Positions 22,898 through 34,750 of a stretch of 64,000 bases of DNA are shown here, one piece after another. The notes below the pieces were generated by a model that saw nothing but the letters and a program-made list of their open reading frames with translations, searched no databases and was not told where the DNA came from. The position numbers and the translations under genes are program-made. This stretch comes from Okapia johnstoni (taxonomy: Eukaryota > Chordata > Mammalia > Artiodactyla > Giraffidae), in the NCBI GenBank assembly GCA_024291935.2, contig CM044320.1, forward strand, positions 29,666,001 to 29,730,000. The letters run 5' to 3'. Position 1 is the stretch's first letter. Every line of letters starts with the position of its first letter.

Positions 22898-23049
22898 ATT
22901 ATTTTTTTGGCTGCACTGGGGCTTCATTGTGGCTTGCAGGCTTTTCTAGCTGTAGCATGTGGGCTTAGTTGCCCCATGGCAGGGATGGAACCTATATCCT
23001 CTGCACTGGAAGGTGGATTCTTAACCCCTGAACCACCAGGAAGTCCTCT
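22898..23049 (-). mobile_element. CHR-type tRNA SINE fragment
   Basis: Antisense CHR copy with internal deletions: tttttttggctgcactgggg at the left and ttcttaacccctgaaccacc at the right. Confidence 0.85.
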
Positions 23050-23078
23050 ATTACAGTATATTTTAGAAAAAAAATCAA

Positions 23079-23795
23079 CTAAGAATTTCAATTGATATAT
23101 CTCCAAGAAGATATAAGAAATGGCCAGTAAACACATGAAAGGATGCTCAACAAATCAGTCATTAGAAAAATGCAAACCAAAACCACAATGAGAAATCACC
23201 ACCTCACATCCATTGCAGCATTATTCATAATAGCCAAAAGATGGAAATAACCTATACCTTTAGAATGGAATACTGTTCAGCTATCAGTTCAGTTCAGTCA
23301 CTCATTTGTGTACGACTCTTTGTGACCCCATGGACTGCAGCACACCAGGCTTCCCTGTCCATCACCAACTCCCAGAGCCTGCTCAAACTCATGTCCATTG
23401 GGTTTGTGATGCCATCCAACCATCTCATCCTCTGTCATCCCCTTCTCCTCCTGCTTCAATCTTTCCCAGCATCAAGACTACAACATGGATGAACCTTAAA
23501 AACATTATCTTAAGTGAATGAAGCCAGTCATAAAGGACCATATATTGTATGATTCCATTTATATGAAATATACAGAATAGGAATATCTATATAGAGACAG
23601 GAATTAAGTTAATGGTTGCCTAGGGCTGGGATTGGGTGGCAAGTGGCTGCTTTGGGGATTGGAGAAGAAAATAAAATTGAATCATGCTGATTATTGCACA
23701 ACTACGTGAACTTACAAAAAAAACAAACAATGAATTATACTCTGAAAGTGGATAAGGTATGTAATATATGAATTATATCCCAATCTGTCAAAAAT
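23079..23795 (+). mobile_element. Old L1 fragment split by BovB
   Basis: Sense late-ORF2 L1 (tctccaagaagatataagaa; caaaaccacaatgagaaatc) at 23079-23284, with an internal deletion before gcattattcataatagcc. It resumes after the BovB insert at about 23476 with acatggatgaacctt and continues through the 3' UTR (ttaatggttgcctagggctg). No frame is open. Confidence 0.8.
23285..23475 (-). mobile_element. BovB 3' tail in L1
   Basis: Reverse BovB terminus (cagttcagttcagtcactca) to the reverse of the cagcatcaggg region. It sits inside an L1 whose sequence is continuous across it. Confidence 0.85.
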
Positions 23796-24420
23796 ACTGG
23801 CATAGAGATCTCTTTAACATATAAGTGAAGATGCCAAGTTCTTACCTGCAAATAATTCAATAGGCACCTACACGTAAAGAAATAGATATGAACTATCACA
23901 GAGTAGCAGGAAGATAGTATAAACAAGGGATCAGTAAATTTCATCACTTTGCTGATTTATCAAAGTGAACTTTTTTAAAGCACTGAATGTCTTATTCAAT
24001 ACTTCTGAGTACATTTTTATTGTATTTATCATAATTGCAGTTTCTAGTATATGTGCATTGTAAATAGCTCACTTTTCTGTGGACTTTGCTATTTCTGTTG
24101 GCTTTGAATGTATCTTGATGGTATTATAAAGCTGTGCAAAATGATTAAGCCACTTGCAGACAATGTGCTTGTTTGGTGGGTAGAGGAAAGAAATGCAGAA
24201 GATTGGAGAAGAGAGAGCAGTGGAAATAGTAATAGTTAATAACTTCACTAACATTTTTTATTAGGGTTTTCTACGCTTTAGCAATCACCATTGTGTGAGA
24301 TTTTTGGCAGTTGACACTAGGGCATGGGGGAAATGGAATCAATCAAATTACTAGTAACTAATGAACAAATTTTAAACTTAATCATTCCTCTTTTTCATTT
24401 ATGATTATTTACAAATGTAT
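23796..24420. other. No recognised feature
   Basis: AT-rich unique sequence; minus-strand frames at 23735-23947 and 24069-24254 have no recognisable domain. Confidence 0.45.
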
Positions 24421-24639
24421 GGGCTTCCCAGGTGGCACTAACAGTAAAGAAACCGCCTACCAATGCAGGAGACGTAAGAAATGCAGGTTCGATCCCTGGG
24501 TTGGGAAGATCCACTGGAGAAGGAAATGGCAACATGATCCAGTATTCTCACCTGGGAAATCCCATGGACAGAGGATCCTGGTGGGCTACAGTCCATAGCG
24601 TCTCAAAGGGTCGGACACAACTGAAGCAACTTAGCACAC
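24421..24639 (+). mobile_element. Bov-tA SINE, longer-head subtype
   Basis: Head variant gggcttcccaggtggcacta with a roughly 12-bp longer head (gagacgtaagaaatgcagg). Target-site duplication acaaatgt at 24411-24418 and 24640-24647. Confidence 0.93.
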
Positions 24640-25228
24640 ACAAATGTGTAATAGTATCTAAGAGGTTAACTAGGACATTAAGTAATTTGATTTTTACAAT
24701 AATGGGGAAGCTAGTATTTTGCATTCATTTCTGGTATATTGTTTCCTCAAGGACAGTTTTCAAGGGCAATATGATATGGAGCTGAAGACATTTCTCTTAG
24801 AATTTCAACTGTGCTTTAATTAATGTGCCTGAAAAAGACAAGTATAATTCAAATAAAATCTGGTAAAGATGTTTAGATGTGTGTCTGAAAAATCAAAGAG
24901 AAGAAACCATTGAGGTTGAAGACAGGTGAATTTCTCTTAAGGCAGCTAAAAAATTAATTGCCAACTACATTATTGTGGAGCATTTCACAATTTCAGAGAA
25001 AACTTCATGTCTAGATATTTGGGAATGCCTTTTCATATTTCAGTTTTAAGTTTTTCTTCCTGTCTTCACCCAGCTCCCTGGAATAGTGGGCTGAGATTAT
25101 GCAAAATCACTCAAGTATACATTCAAATTTGTGATTCAGAAAATGTTTAGACTGTAGTGGCGAATTGGAATTTTTAGAACAGGTAGACTGATAAGGTATA
25201 CTTTTATAAAATGCATGATATGTTATAA
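24640..25228. other. No recognised feature
   Basis: Unique sequence; nothing supportable. Confidence 0.45.
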
Positions 25229-25440
25229 GTGAAAGTGAAGTTGCTCAGTCATGTCCGAGTCTTTGCGACCCCATGGACTGTCGCCTACCAGGATCCTCTG
25301 GTCCATGGGATTTTCCAGGCAAGAGTACTGGAGTGGGTTGCCATTTCCTTCTCCAGGGGATCCTCCTGACCCAGGAATCGAACCCAGGTTTCCCGCATTG
25401 TAGACAGACGCTTTACCGTCTGAGCCACCAGGGAAGTCCT
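25229..25440 (-). mobile_element. Bov-tA SINE, antisense
   Basis: Complete. The left tail starts gtgaaagtgaagttgctcag and the right head ends gagccaccagggaagtcct. It is little diverged, so relatively young. Confidence 0.93.
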
Positions 25441-25894
25441 CCATGATTTAATATAACTCCTCTTATAGTAAAAGAGGGAAAAAACTTTTCTTGTAAGAGA
25501 AACTATACAGAATAAAGTTTAGCAATATCTTTCTGACCAGGAGATACATTTAGGAGATGTTAAGAGTCTCTCAAGAAGGAAACACTCTTAGATTAGAACA
25601 CTGGGAGGTTGTGTGTATAGAATTCTCAATTGTATCTAGAGGGACAAATATCTTTAAAAGTTCAGAAACACTGAATTAATGTTACTTATTAATTTATGAA
25701 TAATGTAAGTTTGAATTTTCACAGGTCTTTTTTTCCTTCAAGATAAGATGTACATATATACACATAGACACGTAATTTGGTCACAATAAATGAGAGATTT
25801 TCTTAAAGTAATTTAAAACAAGAATCCTCTCCATCTTCCATCTTCATAAAACATTTTCTATAGTATCTGTTATGATATGATGATAACAATATGG
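25441..25894. other. No recognised feature
   Basis: Unique AT-rich sequence. Confidence 0.45.
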
Positions 25895-26369
25895 TAAAAA
25901 AAATTTTAATCAACTTTTAAGGGAGTATAGTTGATTTACAATGTCATGTTAGTTTCTGCTGTACAGCAAAGTAAATCAGTAATACGTATACATATATATA
26001 AACATTTTTTTTTAGGTTTTTTTCCCATTTAGGTCATTACAGAGTATTGAGTAGAGTTCCCTGTGCTATAGAGTAGGTTCTTATTATTAACAGTTATCTA
26101 TTTTCTATATAGTAGTGTGCCATGGGGCTGCAAAGAATCAGACACAACTGAGTGACTGAGCACACGCATACACATAGTCAATCCCAATCTCCCAATTTAT
26201 GTCCCCTTCCTCCTTCCCCTTGGTTACCGTAAGTTTGTTTTCTACGTCTGACCCTATTTCTATTTTTTAATAAGTTCATTTGTACTATTTTTTTTTTAGA
26301 TTCCACGTATAAGCAATATCATATATTTGTCTTTCTCTGTCTGACTTACTTATGGTAAACAATTTCTAT
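25895..26369 (-). mobile_element. L1 3' region, antisense
   Basis: Reverse L1 3' UTR (gtatagttgatttacaatgt; tttctgctgtacagcaaagt; gagttccctgtgctata) at 25895-26119, continuing after a short SINE piece from about 26172 (gtcaatcccaatctcccaat) to tctgtctgacttactta at 26369. Confidence 0.88.
26120..26171 (+). mobile_element. Bov-tA SINE 3' tail fragment
   Basis: Only the final 50 bases of the tail (atggggctgcaaagaatcag, then actgagtgactgagcac), inserted into the L1 3' UTR. It is a severely 5'-truncated insertion. Confidence 0.8.
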
Positions 26370-26390
26370 TCCTTCAAGTGGTGGGGGGCA

Positions 26391-26453
26391 GCTTCCCAGG
26401 TGGTTCAGTGGATAAAGAATCTGCCCTCAAGGCAGGAGACACAGAAAATGCAG
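26391..26453 (+). mobile_element. Bov-tA SINE head fragment
   Basis: cttcccaggtggttcagtgg through caggagacacag; the BovB-like tail is missing. Confidence 0.75.
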
Positions 26454-26914
26454 ATTTGGTTATTAGGTGAGGTTTCCAGATTAAACCCTGAAGAATCATA
26501 AGTACCTGTCCTGTTCAACTGCTTACATCTGGCAAGAACAATACTTTAAATAATTCAGACAGGCAAAACTCTCACCAATCAAAAAATTCTAGAGAAAACA
26601 TTCCCACAACACAACTATGGCTAACAGCCTCTACTATCTATAAATGCTCTTTACCCTTAAATGGAATCAATCGATGTACTGCTTTTGAAACACATTTCTT
26701 TTTACTCTGCCTTAATAGAAGATAGAGACTAGCCACCATCTTTCAAATACGATCTGTGTTACATCTGATTTTACTAAATTTTTAATTAAAATCTAAAATA
26801 ATTGTAATAATATTTTAATACATTTTATTATATTTTAAAATATTAAAAATTTTATTAATTTATTTTAGAATGAAAGAAGTGCCAAAAATATCCTGTTAAA
26901 ACCTCATTGGCTTT
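26454..26914. other. No recognised feature
   Basis: Unique sequence with a very AT-rich patch at 26760-26870. Confidence 0.45.
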
Positions 26915-27090
26915 AGAGAAACACAGATAGGTTCAAATCTAGATTCTAACTGGAAGTGTTTTGTAACTCAGACTCTTGTTAGTAAATGCGGGGTAGTCAT
27001 ATCTATTGCAGAGTTGTGCAAGGATTAAATGAGACAAAGCAAATGAAGTGTCTATCATAAGCACTCAGAAATGATAGCTCTTATCAATGC
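26915..27090 (+). mobile_element. MIR SINE
   Basis: MIR-like order: ggttcaaatctagattct (core), then gcaaggattaaatgagacaa and a tcataagcactcagaa end. Diverged, with the middle eroded. Confidence 0.65.
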
Positions 27091-27699
27091 CTAGATCAAA
27101 AGAGGTAAGGATTCCATAGGTTCTTTCTGCTCCCTCTCTTCTCATACATGTGAAACTGACATCCACCATATTGTTAGATAATTTATCTACCCTGATCCAG
27201 TTCAGTGATGATGGTCAGTACTAGAATCTTAGCCTCTTGACTCCTCCCTTCACCATCCTCCATTTTCCCCATCTCACTCAGAAAAATTCCATATTCCCTA
27301 TGAAGTCATAATGATCCTCCATGAACCCACCTGTCTACACTCATCTCCTAGTGTGTAGCCCACAGTCCACAATCCTTAGTGTTCAAAATAGTACAGTGTC
27401 TCATGGGATTTTGAAGCCTCCCAGCCTCCCAGACCTCTGTCCTGGGTGATCCCTCCCTAAAAACTCTTCCTGAACTTCCTCCTTCTCCAGTGGGACTGCC
27501 CACTCATTCATCCATGCTCTACTGTATTTTTCTTTTTGAAGGATGATTAAAATTTTATTTTAAACATAGGTATAAACAAATTTTAATTAAGTAAATTTTC
27601 TAAAGTAAAATTTTGTTTTGAATGATGATTTCTATTGTTAGTACTTTTAAATGTAATACTATTTTCTTCTTTTATTTAATGGTCTACATTTTTTTCTAA
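27091..27699. other. No recognised feature
   Basis: Pyrimidine-rich, apparently unique sequence (27200-27520), then AT-rich sequence. Confidence 0.45.
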
Positions 27700-28045
27700 G
27701 TTGAAGGAAAGTATTTTTTTTAATTGGAGGATAATTACTTTACAATGTTGTTTTGGTTTCTGCCATACAACAAAGCAAATCAGCCATAAGTATATGTATG
27801 TCGCCTCCTTCCCATCCAGTCCCATTCCACCCCTTTGGGTCATCACAGAGCACCGAGCTGAGCTCCCTGTGTTATATAACAGCATCCCATTAGCCATCTG
27901 TTTTACACATGGTAGTGTATATCTGTCAATGCTACTGTTTCGATTCGACCCACCCTCTCCTCCCTCTTCTGTGTCCACAAGACTGTTCTCTACATCTGTG
28001 CCTCTATTCCTGCCCAGCAAATAGGTTCACCATCCACTGTATTCT
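27700..28045 (-). mobile_element. L1 3' UTR, ruminant type
   Basis: T-rich left edge, then the reverse bovid L1 3' UTR (taattactttacaatgttg; catacaacaaagcaaatcag; gttctctacatctgtgcctc). The overlapping 107- and 114-codon frames on both strands are readings of this non-coding region. Confidence 0.9.
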
Positions 28046-28079
28046 TTACAGTTTTACTCTCACACCCTGTAACTGTACT

Positions 28080-28160
28080 GTTGGCTTGTTTATATGTCTA
28101 CATCTCTCCACTAGAAAGCAGGCTCCTGTGGAAAAGCAATACAGTTGGTAGCGCTTCTGT
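28080..28160 (-). mobile_element. Possible L2/MIR tail
   Basis: tgtctacatctctccactagaaagcagg resembles the reverse of the L2-type 3' end. Very short and diverged. Confidence 0.3.
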
Positions 28161-29106
28161 TTCTGCTTCTGTCTCCATCCTTGAGATGATTCCGATGGAG
28201 AAAGGCAGGACCATTTGAAAGTGATCACTTGTGGCATGAATATTCAACAACAGCTGGGAATCTTCCAAGCAGATCCTCTGAACAAATATCTATTTCTAAA
28301 CATCACGGGAGGTACGGGGCCTGTGTCAGGTATTCAAATAAACTTTTAAGTGGACTCAGATGATAAACATTTGCTCTCTTAGGAATAAAATGGTTCTATG
28401 TATACATTATGCTCAACTGGGAATTTCCTCTGCTATTTGTTTAGTTCTCATCAAATTCATACTTATTCTAATTGTTATTACTTTACTTTCATCTTTAATA
28501 AACACACTGTGTGTGTATTTTAAACCTTTCTTGTGTCTATAATTGAAAAAGTATATTTATTACTTGGCAACTTGCACAGTAGCTTGTTCTAAATTTGAAA
28601 CCTATTATATATATCTCAGACCTACTTGGTAGCCGATCTACATGAGTTTCGTTTATCCTTGACTAAGTCTTCTCTTTGTTCTTCCAATCCCTCCCCCTCC
28701 CCCCAAACCCCATGATACACACACGTCTTGGTTGGAATCTCTCTCCTCACTCTGTTACAGAGTTTCTGCTCTGCTGTAAAGTGAGTGATACAGAGGAAAT
28801 ACGAAACAAAACAAAACAATTAACAAAGATCACAAGAATGTATGACATGGGGATAGAAAAATGGAAAAACAAAAACTTGAAGCAAAAATGCAATGAGTGA
28901 GTGGCAGGACTGAATTATGAGATGTTGGTCTAGATCCAAATAACTGCCCCCAAACAAAGACCAAGATAATATAAATGTTTGCCTGTGAATTAAAGGAGGA
29001 AAGAAAATCAAGGCTATGTCAAATGTATACCAAGGGGCCTTTCTCCCCAAAAGGCAGATGAACAAATGTCCATAACCTCTGTTCTAAATTTAAATAGTTG
29101 AGTGTG
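28161..29106. other. No recognised feature
   Basis: Unique sequence. A CCCC-rich run at about 28691-28706 and several short frames without recognisable domains. Confidence 0.45.
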
Positions 29107-29745
29107 TTTCAAGATGGAGAAGCTCTATACAGTCAGCAAAAAACAAGACCGGGAGCAGACTGTGGATCAGATCATGAACTCCTCATTGCCAAATTCAGAC
29201 TGAAATTGAAGAAAGTGGAGAAAACCACTAGACCATTCAGGTATGACCTAAATCAAATCCCTTATGACTCTACAGTAGAAGTGAGAAATAGATTTAAAGG
29301 ACTAGATCTGATAGACGGAGTGCCTGATGAACTATGGATGGAAGTTTGTGACATTGTACAGGAGACAGGAATCAAGACCATCCCCAAGAAAAAGAAATGC
29401 AAAAAAGCAAAATGGCTGTCTGAGGAGGCCTTACAAATATCTGTGAAAAGACAGGAAGCAAAAAGCAAAGGAGAAAAGGAAAGATATACCTATTTGAATG
29501 CAGAGTTCCAAAGAATAGCAAGGAGAGATAAGAAAGCCTTCCTCAGTGATCAGTGCAAAGAAATAGAGGAAAACAATAGAATAGGAAAGACAAGAGATCT
29601 TTTCAAGAAAATTAGAGATACCAAGGGAACATTTAATGCAAAGATGGGCTCAATAAAGGACAGAAATGGTAGGGACCTAACAGAAACGGAAGATATTAAG
29701 AAGAGGTGGCAAGAATACACAGAAGAACTGTACAAAAAATTCTTT
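29107..29745 (+). pseudogene. BovB ORF2: endonuclease end and linker
   Basis: The first frame (29098-29772) enters BovB coding sequence at about 29107. Residues about 18-35 include GADCGSDH, whose Asp-His pair belongs to the catalytic end of the APE-type endonuclease that nicks target DNA for target-primed reverse transcription. A basic, lysine/arginine-rich linker follows (for example AKSKGEKERYTYLNAEF). The upstream catalytic residues are lost by truncation. Near 29740 a frameshift in an A-run moves the RT into another frame; the native start lies outside the copy, so the apparent Met is incidental. It is not expected to make a working enzyme. Confidence 0.88.
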
Positions 29746-30596
29746 ACAACCCAGACAATCACGATGGTGTGATCATTCACCTAGAGCCAGACTTACTGGA
29801 ATGTGAAGTCAAGTGGGCCTTAGGAAGCATCACTATGAACAAAGCTAGTGGAGGTGATGGAATTCCAGTTGAGCTAGTTCAAATCCTGAAAGATGACACT
29901 GTGAAAGTGCTGCACTCAATATGCCAGAAAATCTGGAAAATTCAGCAGTGGCCACAGGACTGGAAAAGGTCAGTTTTTGTTCCAATCCCAAAGAAAGGCA
30001 ATGCCAAAGAATGCTCAAACTACCGCACAATTGCACTCATCTCACATGCTAGTAAAGTAATGCTCAAAATTCTCCAAGCCAGGCTTCAGCAATACATGAA
30101 CTGTGAACTTCCAGACGTTCAAGCTGGTTTTAGAAAAGGCAGCAGAACCCAAGATCAAATTGCCAACATCCGATGGATCACCAGAAAAGCAAGAGAATAC
30201 CAGAAAAACATCTATTTCTGCTTTATTGACTATGCCAAAGCCTTTGACTGTGCAGATCACAATAAACTGTGGAAAATTCTGAAAGAAATGGGAATACCAG
30301 ACCACCTGACCTGCCTTTTGAAAAACCTGTATGCAGGTCAGGAAGCAACAGTTAGAACTGGACATGGAACAAGAGACTGGTTTCAAATAGGAAAAGGAGT
30401 ATGTCAAGGCTGTATATCATCACGCTGCTTATTTAACTTATATGCAGAGTACATCATGAGAAACGGTGGGCTGGAGGAAGCAAAAGCTAGAATCAAGATT
30501 GCTGGGAGAAATATCAGTAACCTCAGATATGCAGATGACACCACCCTTATGGCAGAGAGTGAAGAAGAACTAAAGAGCCTCTTGATGAAAAAGTGA
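29745..30596 (+). pseudogene. BovB ORF2: reverse transcriptase domain
   Basis: The frame ending at 30596 carries RT motifs in order: FVPIPKKGNAKECSNYRTIA, motif A FIDYAKAFDC, motif B region GVCQGCISSRCLFN, and the catalytic motif C RYADDTTLMAES. Motif B reads SSRC where the sister copy at 54.3 kb has LSPC, an apparent degradation. Both catalytic-type aspartate clusters are still readable. The frame breaks at 30589-30600, where two extra A residues shift it and a stop follows. The product would be an RTE-clade polymerase; without its endonuclease and C-terminus this copy should be inactive. Confidence 0.92.
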
Positions 30597-31290
30597 AAGA
30601 GGAGAGTGAAAAAGTTGGCTTAAAGCTCAACATTCAGAAAACAGATCATGGCAACCGGTCCCATCACTTCATGGCAGATAGATGGGGAAACAGTGGAAAC
30701 AGTGGCTGACTTTACTTTTCTGGGCTCCAAAATCACTGTAGATGGTGACTGCAGCCATGAAATTAAGACACTTACTCCTTGGAAGGAAAGTTATGACCAA
30801 CCTAGACAGCATATTAAAAAGCAGAGACATTATTTTGCTAACAAAGGTCTGTCTAGTCAAGGCTATGGTTTTTCCAGTGGTCATATACGGATGTGAGAGT
30901 TGGACTATAAAGAAAGCTGAGCGCTGAAGAATTGATGGTTTTGAACTGTGGTGTTGGAGAAGACTCTTGAGAGTCCCTTGGACTGCAAGGAGATCCAACC
31001 AGTCCATCCTAAAGGAGATCAGTCCTGGGTGTTCATTGGAAGGACTGAGGTTGAAGCTGAAACTCCAATACTTTGGCCACCTGATGCGAAGAGCTGACTC
31101 ATTGGAAAAGACCCTGATGCTGGGAAAGATTGAGGGCGGGAGGAGAAGGGGACAACAGAGGATGAGATGGTTGGATGGCATCACCGACTCAATGGACATG
31201 GGTTTGGGTGGACTCTGGGAGTTGGTGATGGACAGGGAGACCTGGACTACTGTGGTCCATGGGGTCGCAAAGAGTCAGACACGACTGAGT
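30597..31290 (+). pseudogene. BovB ORF2: C-terminal region
   Basis: Shifted frames continue the family C-terminus: SWQIDGETVETVADFTFL near 30672, then ILKSRDI and YGCESWTIKKAER near 30800-30925, then a stop at 30928, then [19 protein letters not shown] from about 30969. At least two indels (for example the two-base loss near 30642) and one stop separate what is a single frame in the intact family. A 176-codon minus-strand frame at 30669-31199 is the antisense shadow. Confidence 0.88.
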
Positions 31291-31330
31291 GACTGAACTG
31301 AACTGAACTGAACTGTGTGTGTGTGGTGGG

Positions 31331-31549
31331 GGGGATTCCCAGGTGGCACTAGTGGTAAAGAACCTGCCTGCCAATGCAGGAGACATAAGAAATGCAGGTT
31401 CGATCCCTGGGTTGGGAAGATCCCTTAGAGGAGCACATGGCAACCCACTCCAGTATTCTTGCCTAGAGAATTGCTTAGACAGAGGAGCCTGGCGGGCTAC
31501 AGTCCACAGGGCTGCAAAGAGTCGAACATGACTGAAGTGACTTAGCACG
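31331..31549 (+). mobile_element. Bov-tA SINE, longer-head subtype
   Basis: Same head variant as at 24421 (cccaggtggcactagtggta), lying 17 bp after the BovB end and preceded by a short (GT)n/G tract. Confidence 0.92.
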
Positions 31550-32424
31550 TATGTGTATCAGTGCACACAGTTATGCTTAACTTTCTGATAATTTCTGCTA
31601 TCTGGAAAGTGATAAATTTAGATAATCAGAATATTCTCAAAGAAGCAGATTATTTTTTCACAGGACAATTTTCAAGCCCTCACTCAGAACCTAAATTGAA
31701 CAAGCAAATAATTTGGTGCCCTTTGAAAATAATTTTTAAGCAATTTTCATTCCAATTGACTTAGTGAAGCTGGAGAGACACCAATTTTCTGTTAATAAAT
31801 ATGATATTCATATAAAAATGTGCTTATTAATTTGTTTCTAATGACTGAAGTAAAAAAGGCAAAATGTTTCTAATTTTTAAGATTAGGTTAACATTCTACT
31901 TTTTTCTGGTTTTCCTTTTTTTCTTTTTAGTCTGTTTTGAACCAGGTATGTCTGGGAAGCATCACAATAAAGTGATTAAAATTTATATAATAAGGAAAAT
32001 CACCTGTTCCCAGTAAATAGCACTATGCAATCATTATTTTGTTTCAGAACTTTAGCTGTTGGTGACTGCCAAGTTCAGGTGACTGTCTACAAGCTAGCTT
32101 CAGAGTTGGCTGGCAAGGGGTGTTTTTTTTTTTTTTATAAATTTCCATTCAGGGCATTGCCACTTCAGTGGGATCAGGCCCAATATTCATTTTGCCAATA
32201 ATATAAGGAATCGCTTGTGGAAACCTGAGTTTTTTGGCACCGTATATTTGATTTATTCCACTGAAGTTTTAGCGCCCCTTACAGATTAGCACCCCTGGTG
32301 AGAACCAGCTGGCCCTTAATCCACGTGTCCCTCACTCCAAGCACATTCGTATTCAACGTTGTACTGGACTTCTTAGCACATGTACAAGAAATAGGAGGTG
32401 TAAGGACTGAAAAGGGGAAAACAA
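31550..32424. other. No recognised feature
   Basis: Unique sequence; a T14-type tract at about 32123-32136. No gene or repeat recognised. Confidence 0.45.
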
Positions 32425-33590
32425 AATTGACAGTATTCTCAGACACTATGATTAGTTAGAAGAAAAGAATCCAAATGAATCTGTAAGAACAAATCCAAGT
32501 TTAGCAGGGTTGTAGGATTAATGGTATTTCTATACATCATTAACAACCAAAAATAAAAACTAATAAGTTGTTTCCACTCATAAAAAGCAGTAATGTACCT
32601 ATTAATAAGTTTAACAAAATACATGTAAGGACTTTATGAAGACATTTAGAAAGCGTATTGAAAGAGATCAGAGAAGATCCACCCAAATAAAGTGGATGAA
32701 GGATGAGGCTGTGAATACTCAGTATTTGAACATTGATTGTACGTTGTTGTTCAGTCACTCTGTCATGTCCAACTTTTTGCAACTCCATGGACTGCAGCAC
32801 ACCAGGCTTCCCCATCCTTTACCATCTCCAGAGAGTACATTACCTCCAAGTTAATCTGTAAATATCATACAAGTCCAAACAAGACCCCAGTTTCTTTTCA
32901 TGGAAATACACTGATTCTGAAATCCTTATGGGATGGTAAAGGGTCGAGAAGAGCCAGTGACTTAAAAAAAAAGTATAAGAACTTAGTACTAACTTTGAGT
33001 CATAAAAAGATATGATGAAATTCTGGTAATTAAAACTGGTATTGCAATAGAAATAGACAAAAAGATAATTAGATGAAATTAAGGAGCTGTGGAAGAGTCC
33101 CAAGTGTAAAAGGGAACAGAGTTCTTGAGAGTTCTTGATTATGTATCAGTAAATGATGGAATAATAAATGGTGACTCTGTGCAGTTATTTGTTATTATAT
33201 AGCATAAAAATTACACTCCTCTCACTTACAGTTCTCCGAAATACATTTCAGATAGATAGAAACCTAAATGTGCAGAGTAAAACTTTAAAACACTTAGAAG
33301 AAAATGTACAGACTTGGCTTATGACCTCGGGTTAGAGAGTAACTTTTGAAAAATGCACAAGAAGCACAAATCATAAAGACTGTTGATAAATGTGATGACA
33401 TTACAATAAAAGTTTGTTTTAGGACTGAAAAAACCTAGACTGAAAAAAAGATACCTGTAGTGCATACAACCAATGATGGTTAGTGTTCAGAATAAGTTAA
33501 TAAATAAATGTCTATAAATCATAAGGAAAAGGCAACCAGCTGAAAAGGAAAATCAACAATGGGTGTGAACATTCAATTCACAGGAGAAAA
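32425..33590 (+). mobile_element. Old L1 ORF2 remnant split by BovB tail
   Basis: Highly diverged sense L1 ORF2: gcagggttgtaggattaatgg and tttctatacatcattaacaa at 32425-32740, and after the BovB piece, aagaaaatgtacagactt, atgacctcgggttagagag and aagaagcacaaatcataaag to about 33590. The order follows L1 ORF2 towards its C-terminus. Numerous stops. Confidence 0.7.
32743..32834 (-). mobile_element. BovB 3' tail fragment
   Basis: About 90 bp of reverse BovB terminus (gttgttcagtcactctgtca; actgcagcacaccaggcttc) inserted into the old L1. Confidence 0.8.
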
Positions 33591-34225
33591 ATATTCACGG
33601 GCCCAACAGACATTTGGAAGGTCCTCAATTTCAGGATTCATCCAGCGTAGTGGGGAATATGGGTTCTATTATTCCTGTTCTATTTGGAAAGTGGAGAAAG
33701 CTAAAAATATATTTCTAGACACTTTAGCTGTGAGGATTCCAGATGGAAATGAAGTCCTGTCTGTTAGGTGTACTCAGGAGCGGCTCACAAGGCAGAGAGA
33801 AGAGGGGGCAATTTTTCCTTGTCCCTCTTGGCGGTTTTGGCAGGCATGCAGAGTGGAAAGAAATGTCTGCACCAGGCTACCAGTGTCCATTCTCTCGCTG
33901 TCTGGGTTGTGAGAAGTATTGTATTTACAATCCATGCAGCAGTACCAGGGACATTCTGGGCACTGACAGGCAGCAAGGAAGTGTGTGATTTCAACTCATG
34001 ATTTCCAGGAGTTGCCTCAAACAACCCTACAGACTATTTTCCCAACTTTTCCAATAACTTTGAAATTCCCCCATTCTCTATTAATCTCTTCCTTCTCAAT
34101 ATACAGTCTTTTCTTTTTCCTGCACCAAAAGTTGATTGATCCAACAGATAAATGTTCATTAAAATCATGCCTGTTTCACAGCCCTGCTATAGACAATCAT
34201 TTTAAAGTCTGATTATAACCAAACA
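33591..34225. other. No recognised feature
   Basis: Several overlapping short frames (33559-33912, 33743-33988, 33785-34024 minus) occur in a slightly GC-richer patch. None shows a recognisable domain, and the first starts within L1 sequence. Confidence 0.45.
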
Positions 34226-34453
34226 GGGCTTCCCAGGTGGCGCTAGTGGTAAAGAACCTACCTGCCAATACCAGAGACCTAAGAGACGCGGGTTGGATCC
34301 CTGGGTCGGGAAGATCCTCTGGAGGAGGGCATGGCAACCCACTCCAGTATTCTTGCCTAGAGAATCCCATGAACAGAGGTGTCTGGCATGATACAGTCCA
34401 GAGGGTTGCAAAGAATCAGACACGACTGATTCAACTTAACACAGCATAGCAGC
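34226..34453 (+). mobile_element. Bov-tA SINE, longer-head subtype
   Basis: gggcttcccaggtggcgcta head, complete tail ending cacagcatagcagc. Target-site duplication ataaccaaaca at 34215-34225 and ataaccgaaca at 34454-34464 (one mismatch). Confidence 0.94.
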
Positions 34454-34546
34454 ATAACCGAACATTGCTAAGGAGAGCTGGAAATAGACATGAATGAGGA
34501 AGCTATTGTTTGAATTTTTTGTTTTTAATCAAAAGGATAGAGAACC

Positions 34547-34735
34547 GGCAATACAGTTTAGTGAGTAAGGACACAGATTTCAGATCGAGGTAAATAAGGG
34601 TTCAAATCTTCTACTCATGTTGGCAAGTCTCTTTATCTAAATTTCAGCGTCCTCAGCTATAATATGCAGAAAATAATATCTAACTAAAATGTGAGAATTA
34701 AATGCAATAATAAATTATTATTTACAGTCTGAATC
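34547..34735 (+). mobile_element. MIR SINE
   Basis: MIR order: acacagatttcagatcg, gggttcaaatcttctac, a ctcagctataatatgcag version of the conserved core, and gagaattaaatgcaataat. Confidence 0.65.
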
Positions 34736-34750
34736 TGCATGGATGGTTTT

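Larger units (their letters stand above)
29107..31313 (+). mobile_element. BovB LINE, 2.2 kb 5'-truncated
   Basis: Begins inside the endonuclease-coding region (agatggagaagctctataca) and runs to the canonical end with three gaact units. It contains the end of the endonuclease, the linker, the RT domain and the C-terminal region. It is the best-preserved RT domain in the window. Confidence 0.95.

Noticed and set aside
27676..28024. 114- and 107-codon frames on opposite strands
   Set aside because: Both lie in an antisense L1 3' UTR.
30669..31199. 176-codon minus-strand frame
   Set aside because: It is exactly antisense to the BovB C-terminal and 3' region; similar antisense frames recur over other BovB copies.
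31189..31548. 119-codon minus-strand frame
   Set aside because: Joins the antisense BovB terminus and an antisense reading of a Bov-tA SINE.
33559..34024. Overlapping frames of 77-117 codons
   Set aside because: They start in old L1, overlap in several frames and both strands, and show no domain; more likely composition than coding.
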